Assembly (NCBI GenBank): GCA_030549335.1
Contig: CM060195.1
Coordinates: 10,631,501 to 10,695,500 of the forward strand
From: Pontederia crassipes
Lineage: Eukaryota > Streptophyta > Magnoliopsida > Commelinales > Pontederiaceae
Length of the DNA stretch: 64,000 nt
Direction of reading: 5' to 3'
The position numbers and the translations under genes are program-made. Shown here in pieces: positions 59,358 to 64,000 of the stretch. The notes under the pieces were generated by a model that made no database searches, was not told where the DNA came from, and saw only the letters and a list, made by a program, of their open reading frames with translations. Each line of letters starts with the position of its first letter. The first letter of the stretch is position 1.

Positions 59358-60896
59358 TGTTGGAGCAAAGTTTTTATACCATATATAATTATTTTTTATG
59401 ATACGAACCTCGGAATATTAGAGTTATTTTTAAAATGTAAAAAAAAGTCTAAATAAGAATGAATTGTTTTGTGCACTAAATTTTAGAGTAATATTTGTCT
59501 ATGTTCTTACGTGATTTACATTAAGAGGTGAATATAAAAATTATAGATAACTCTCTTATCTTTGTAGATAATCAAGAATCACCTCATTTGGACAATCACA
59601 TAAAAAGTTATGTTTAAACAATTAAAGTTCAAAAAGTTAACTTTGAAGTTGCTATTTTATATGCTATAATTGCACTTAATATTTGAGTATTCTATCATGA
59701 GATGTGGATCAAGAGATTAATATAAAATTTATAGATAATGTTGTTAGCTTTTCATAGAATCCAATATTATTTCATTTGGATATTGGTACGAAAAGTTGTG
59801 TAAAAGAGTAAAAGTCTAAAATATTTTATTTAAAATGGATAACTTTTTGTACTGAAATTGGAATCAATATTTGATACCAAAATTGTAGAGAATTTTGTTA
59901 GCTTTCCATAGAATAAAAAATTATCTCATTTGGACAATTGTGCAAAAGGTTATGCTTAAAATAGTACAAGGTGATCAATCTAGCGATTGAAATACCGGTC
60001 GACTGATCAAGCACATGGGTAAACCGGTCAATATAGAAAATGCAAAAAATCAAGCAATGCCAAAACTATGCCGGTCCAAGCATCGATCGACCAAGTGATC
60101 GACCAGTCAACACAAAAAATTAGAAATCTCACCAATGATCATATTTTCAAACGGTTATGTGACCGGTTGATCGGTGAAGCAGAATGGTCAACCGATCAGT
60201 GCGTAGAAGGCACTATAACGGTCATATTTTGACCTCAAAATTAGGAAACAAACTCCAATAGCTAAATGGAGTTAAGAAGACTATAAAAGATAACTCAAAG
60301 GTGTAGGAATCAAGAAGACTTTTAAGGAAAAGTGGAAAGAACATTTGTGAAGTCTATTTGAGTTTCAAATTGTTAATCTTTCATATCTTTCTCTTACTCT
60401 TGTGTGAGGTTTCAAATTGTAAAAGAGAGATTGTGGAGTGTTCTTGTGATATTGTAATAGTTGTTTAACTCCTAAGTGAAAAGATGTTGTGTCTTACCTC
60501 TTGAACAAAGAAAAGACGAGCGAAAGCCTACAAGTGAAAGAGGTGTATCTTACCTCTTGAAAAGGAGAAAAGTCAAGAGTTGTAAAGAGTTTCTTTCTTG
60601 CCCAATTTGAAACGAAGAAAGGGAGTTTGTGGAATATCTGACGGTCTCAAGATCGAGAAGTCATAATTGGGATGTAGGTCAAGGTGTGGTCGAATCTCGT
60701 CAACAAACAATCATGTATTTTGTGTTTATATTTTCTCTCCCTCTCCTTCATACTTTATTATGCACGTGATATGATTGCTATTGTGTTGGTTTAAACATTA
60801 ACAAATTGATTTTAAGCTTCCATGAAGATTTTTGTGAATTCGATCTTTTCAATTTAAACACCAGTTCACCCCCTCTTAGTGACTTGTGATCCTACA
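59358..60896 (+). repeat. 3' LTR of the pol-less Copia
   Basis: It starts TGTTGGAGC after the polypurine tract and ends GATCCTACA, followed by TATAA. It aligns along its whole length with 54019-55587. A promoter-like CTATAAAAGA lies at 60281-60290, and a weaker GGTCGACC-type cluster at 59990-60200. Confidence 0.9.
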
Positions 60897-60901
60897 TATA
60901 A

Positions 60902-61734
60902 TTTACATAATGAATTTTCTTTGACCTCATAAAGTTGTATATATAATCATAGTATCATAATGTCCTTTCTGTAAACTAAATAAAACTAACAAGTTAATAA
61001 ATTATTTATTATATAAGAATATTTTTTTATAATGGTATTTGATGATGAACCAAACTTAGCTCCCAATCCCAGGATTCAAAATCATCACTTATATATATGT
61101 TTAAGTCAAAAGAGTCATGAGTTGCAGATTTACAATTTAAATTTGGGGGTTATCTTCTATATATAAAAGCAGAGGTCGAAAGTGCCACGTGTCAAACTCT
61201 CATAAATTGAATATATAAAATGATAAAAAATTTATTATATAAATATGGATACTTAAAAGGTAGTTATTAAAAATATACGATGTTATTATTTATAATTTAA
61301 AATTCTATATTTGTAACTATAAATAAAGGAACTTTCAATGTTCATTTACATACTCAACGCTTTCTTTGAAGGCAAAGAATACGTGCGGACCTACAAATAT
61401 AGGTCTGTGCGTGATAAAATAATTTACTTATATATAATTTCTTTTCATCCAAAAAAATGTTATAGGAAAATTTATTTATATATAATTTATTTTTGTTTAA
61501 GAAGAAATGTTAAATGGTGTGAGGGACTTTCAGTTTCATTTGCATACTCGACGTCCTCTTTGAAGGTAAAGAGTATGTGCAGGACAAAATATTATGTCAT
61601 GATATGAAGTTGGAGTTAACAACATGCATTTCATACTCTAATGAATATAAACACGAGTTAAAGTCATTATTCAACTATCATAAATTAAGCATTTTTTCTA
61701 TAACAAATAATATATGAAATAAATTATATACTTT
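60902..61734. mobile_element. Helitron-like 5' end and a diverged 220-bp direct repeat
   Basis: At 61151 the sequence TCTTCTATATATAAAAGCAG, followed by a CCACGTGTC word, resembles the 5' ends of plant Helitrons, which start TC and often read TCT..TATATTAAAAG. No CTRR end with hairpin was identified. Bases 61330-61395 and 61525-61590 share the words CATTTACATACTCAACG(C/T) and TTTGAAGG(C/T)AAAGA, a diverged direct repeat. No protein is seen. Confidence 0.4.
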
Positions 61735-62815
61735 TGTGTTATTTATAGTCATATATTATTTTCACTAATAATTATTTTAGTTCTATATAGTTATTTTTTG
61801 TTGCAATCATGTTATTATTGTGTCAAGTGGATAGAATGTTTAATATATCAAATATTTTATATTAGATAGTTTGTTATGAACCGATATTGGATATGTAATC
61901 AACTAATAATAAAATAATCAACCAAGCTTAGTCATTATGTTATTAATATTAGTAATTTGTTAATTTATTATTATATGTATATCTATATGTCATAGTTCCT
62001 TATAAATACGTAATCACCTAATAATAAAATAGTCAACAAAATTAATCATTTTGTTATTACTATTAATAGTTAATTTATTATTGTATGTATATAAAAAATA
62101 TTGTGTTAATAATATTCATAAACATATATTATTTCAACTAATAAGTTTTAGTTGTATAGAGTTATATTGTATTGTTATAATATTGTTATTCTATGAAGGA
62201 GATAGAATACTTATCTATATCAATCATTTAACAACTATGATTCTTAAGCATTTTAGTATTATTGAATAGTTTGTTATAAATCCATATAAGATATGTAACG
62301 AACTAATAACAAAATAATAAATCAAACTTAATCATTATGTTATATTATTAACAGTTTGTTAATTTATTATATGTATATTTATATGTCATAGTTCGCTATA
62401 AAACTGATATCGAATACGTAATCACCTAATAACAAAATAATCAATCAAACTTAATAATTATATTATTATTATTAAAAATTTGTTAATTTGTTATGATAAG
62501 TATATTTATATGTTTGTTTACATAAATTTATTGTGTTAATAATATTTATAATCATATATTATTTATATTAAAAAGTTTTAGTTATATATAGTTTTTTTGT
62601 TATCAAGTTGTTGTTCTATCAATGAAATAGAAGACTTACATATATCAATCATTTAATAACTATGTTTTGTATTCATTTTCTTTTTATTTAATAGTTCGTT
62701 ATAAGTCGATATAAGATACACAATCAGTTAAACACAAAATATTAAACAAAAACTTGATCATGTTGTTATTATTATTAATAGTTTATTAATTAATTGAGAT
62801 ATTCTAATAAACTAA
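61735..62815. repeat. AT-rich higher-order tandem array, period about 410 bases
   Basis: The word TAGTT(T/C)GTTATRA followed by similar sequence recurs at 61867, 62267 and 62692 (spacings 400 and 425). Within each period a half-similar unit (CATAGTTC..TATAAA..CGTAATCACCTAATAA) lies about 122 bases later, at about 61989 and 62389, and a third unit (TAATAATATTCATAA..ATATATTATTT) starts near 61735, 62105 and 62545. The array thus has the order A-B-B', repeated nearly three times. I see no coding capacity and know no match. Confidence 0.8.
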
Positions 62816-62877
62816 TAACAAATTATTCAAAAGCTATCATATATAAAGATGCCTGAGTCAAAAGCTTGCATCTGATA

Positions 62878-62903
62878 ATATATGTGTATATATATATATG
62901 TAC

Positions 62904-62934
<31 letters not shown>

Positions 62935-62988
62935 CATATATGTACATATATATATACATATATATATATATATATGTATATATATATT
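62878..62988. repeat. TA/TACA microsatellite
   Basis: About 110 bases of TATATA interrupted by TACA and TATG words; frames through it are low-complexity. Confidence 0.95.
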
Positions 62989-64000
62989 GATAATTAATAA
63001 AAAAATCATCAACATTTTAATTATAATATCATGATAACAATTATAATGAACTAATATTCATTAAAATGATAGTTTAATAAATTTAATAAGTATAGCATTA
63101 TTTAATGCTAACAAGTTTTTTTGTTAAAGTTAACACACGTATAATTCATTTATATCCATATTTATATATTTTTATAAAAGAAAATGTGAAATATGCGAGT
63201 ATCACTCTCTCATTAAGTTATGTGTCACTAAAGTTAGTTTTTAAAGGAAAAATGGTAAAGTATGTTAGCTATGATAGATAATAATAAATTAATTAATTTA
63301 TAATAATAATTAATATATATGTATATCATAATAATATTTTAAGTGTAATTAACAAGATCATATATATTTATATAAAAACAAAGTTAAAATTTGTCAAATG
63401 ACAACTCTCACAAATTCACCTATTATTATATTTTAAAATGATAAAAGGTTAAATTATATTTGTTATAATGAGTAACAATAATATAAATAAGCATAAGTAG
63501 AAAATGTCACATGTAGAACTCTCATGAATTCAAGTATAAAATCATAACATTTTAAATATATAAATACTCAAAACTTAGTTATTAAAAACACATATTTTTA
63601 GTTATCCAATTTTTTAAAATAATATATTTGTAGCTATAATTAGGGGGCGAGTTAAAAACTTGCATCTTCCTATCTTAATGATGCTATTTATTTTTTTCGT
63701 GATATAATGATGATAATATTTATTGGTGATTAATATAAATATGATTAATTTTAAATTATATTATTATGATAATTTATATCTATATCTTATATATAAACAA
63801 ATGTTAAGATATGATATGAATAAAATTTAATACATATTTTTTTGTTGAAATTGTTAAAATAGAATCATGATAATAAAAATTTTGTTATGAAAATATATAA
63901 TATTGTTTATTTATATTTTAAGCTATAAATTTAGAAATATTCTAAATTTTAATAATATACATTCTAATTTAATTTCACATTTTATATTAATTTCATGAAA
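62989..64000. other. AT-rich end with several Helitron-like words
   Basis: Words like the Helitron-like start at 61151 recur in diverged form (TTTATAAAAGAAAATGTGAA near 63171, AAAAACAAAGTTAAAATTTG near 63374, GCATAAGTAGAAAATGTCAC near 63491), each followed by CTCTCA. They may be decayed copies of one element end. I see no gene. Confidence 0.4.

Larger units (their letters stand above)
54019..60896 (+). mobile_element. Sirevirus-like Copia element lacking pol, target duplication TATAA
   Basis: LTRs of 1569 and 1539 bases (54019-55587 and 59358-60896) start TGTTGG and end CCTACA. TATAA flanks both sides (54014-54018 and 60897-60901). A tRNA-Met type primer-binding site (ATTGGTATCAGATC) follows the 5' LTR, and a polypurine tract (AAAAAGGGGAAGA) precedes the 3' LTR. 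The 3.8 kb interior holds gag remnants only; further GGGGGAGAA-type purine tracts near 58999, 59039 and 59100 are typical of Sireviruses. By eye the LTRs differ at about one base in seven or eight, so the insertion is old. Non-autonomous and broken. Confidence 0.93.

Noticed and set aside
62827-63015. Tyr/Ile repeat frame
   Set aside because: Translation of the TA/TACA microsatellite.

Overview
This window reads as nuclear DNA of a flowering plant with a large, repeat-rich genome. It is AT-rich, and almost all of it is plant transposable elements: Ty1/Copia of Sirevirus-like and Tork/Tnt1-like types, Ty3/Gypsy of Athila/Tat-like and Tekay-like types, a CACTA transposon, an L1-type LINE and Helitron-like ends. 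One spliced F-box gene stands among them. I lean towards a monocot from the style of the F-box gene and the LTR families, but the sequence does not prove this. I see no rRNA, tRNA, CRISPR array or bacterial-type gene.

Layout, left half. Bases 1-196 are the end of an LTR whose full solo copy lies at 28861-30503; it sits in a Copia pol remnant (197-1303). After that come the two halves of an envelope-like/plant-transposon-protein ORF (2142-2600 and 8255-9136), split by a minus-strand Athila/Tat-like Gypsy element (2601-8254, target duplication TCCTT). Next are Copia LTR pieces (9160-10264 and 15485-15739), split by a Tekay-like LTR (10265-15484), which itself holds a solo Athila/Tat-like LTR (11288-13909, duplication AGCAC). 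A Gypsy LTR at 16681-23133 holds a second Gypsy element (18356-21974, duplication CTTAT). A Gypsy LTR at 23608-31831 (duplication GATAT) holds another LTR (26256-31170), which holds the solo LTR 28861-30503; the outer LTR also carries a 386-bp 5'-truncated LINE at 31264-31649.

Layout, right half. The F-box gene (32458-34180, four exons, 457 residues predicted) is the only host gene I can support as whole. It is followed by a Gypsy LTR-like block (to about 37823), a CACTA element (38577-43044, 3-bp duplication GTA) with a Copia solo LTR inside it, a pair of LTR fragments in opposite orientation (43220-45066), a relatively young Tork/Tnt1-like Copia (45442-50380), another Gypsy LTR (to 53331), a pol-less Copia (54019-60896, duplication TATAA), and an AT-rich end with Helitron-like starts and a higher-order tandem array (61735-62815).

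The genes do not form a pathway. What the window shows is insertion order, readable because many target duplications survive. The least explained signals are arrays of short GC-rich palindromes (GGTCGACC, ACCCGGGT and CACGGCCGTG types) shared among LTRs of different families, a CAAGTTATCAT motif repeated in the Athila/Tat-like LTRs, an unidentified ORF-like fragment flanking the 23608-31831 LTR, and the tandem array near the right edge.
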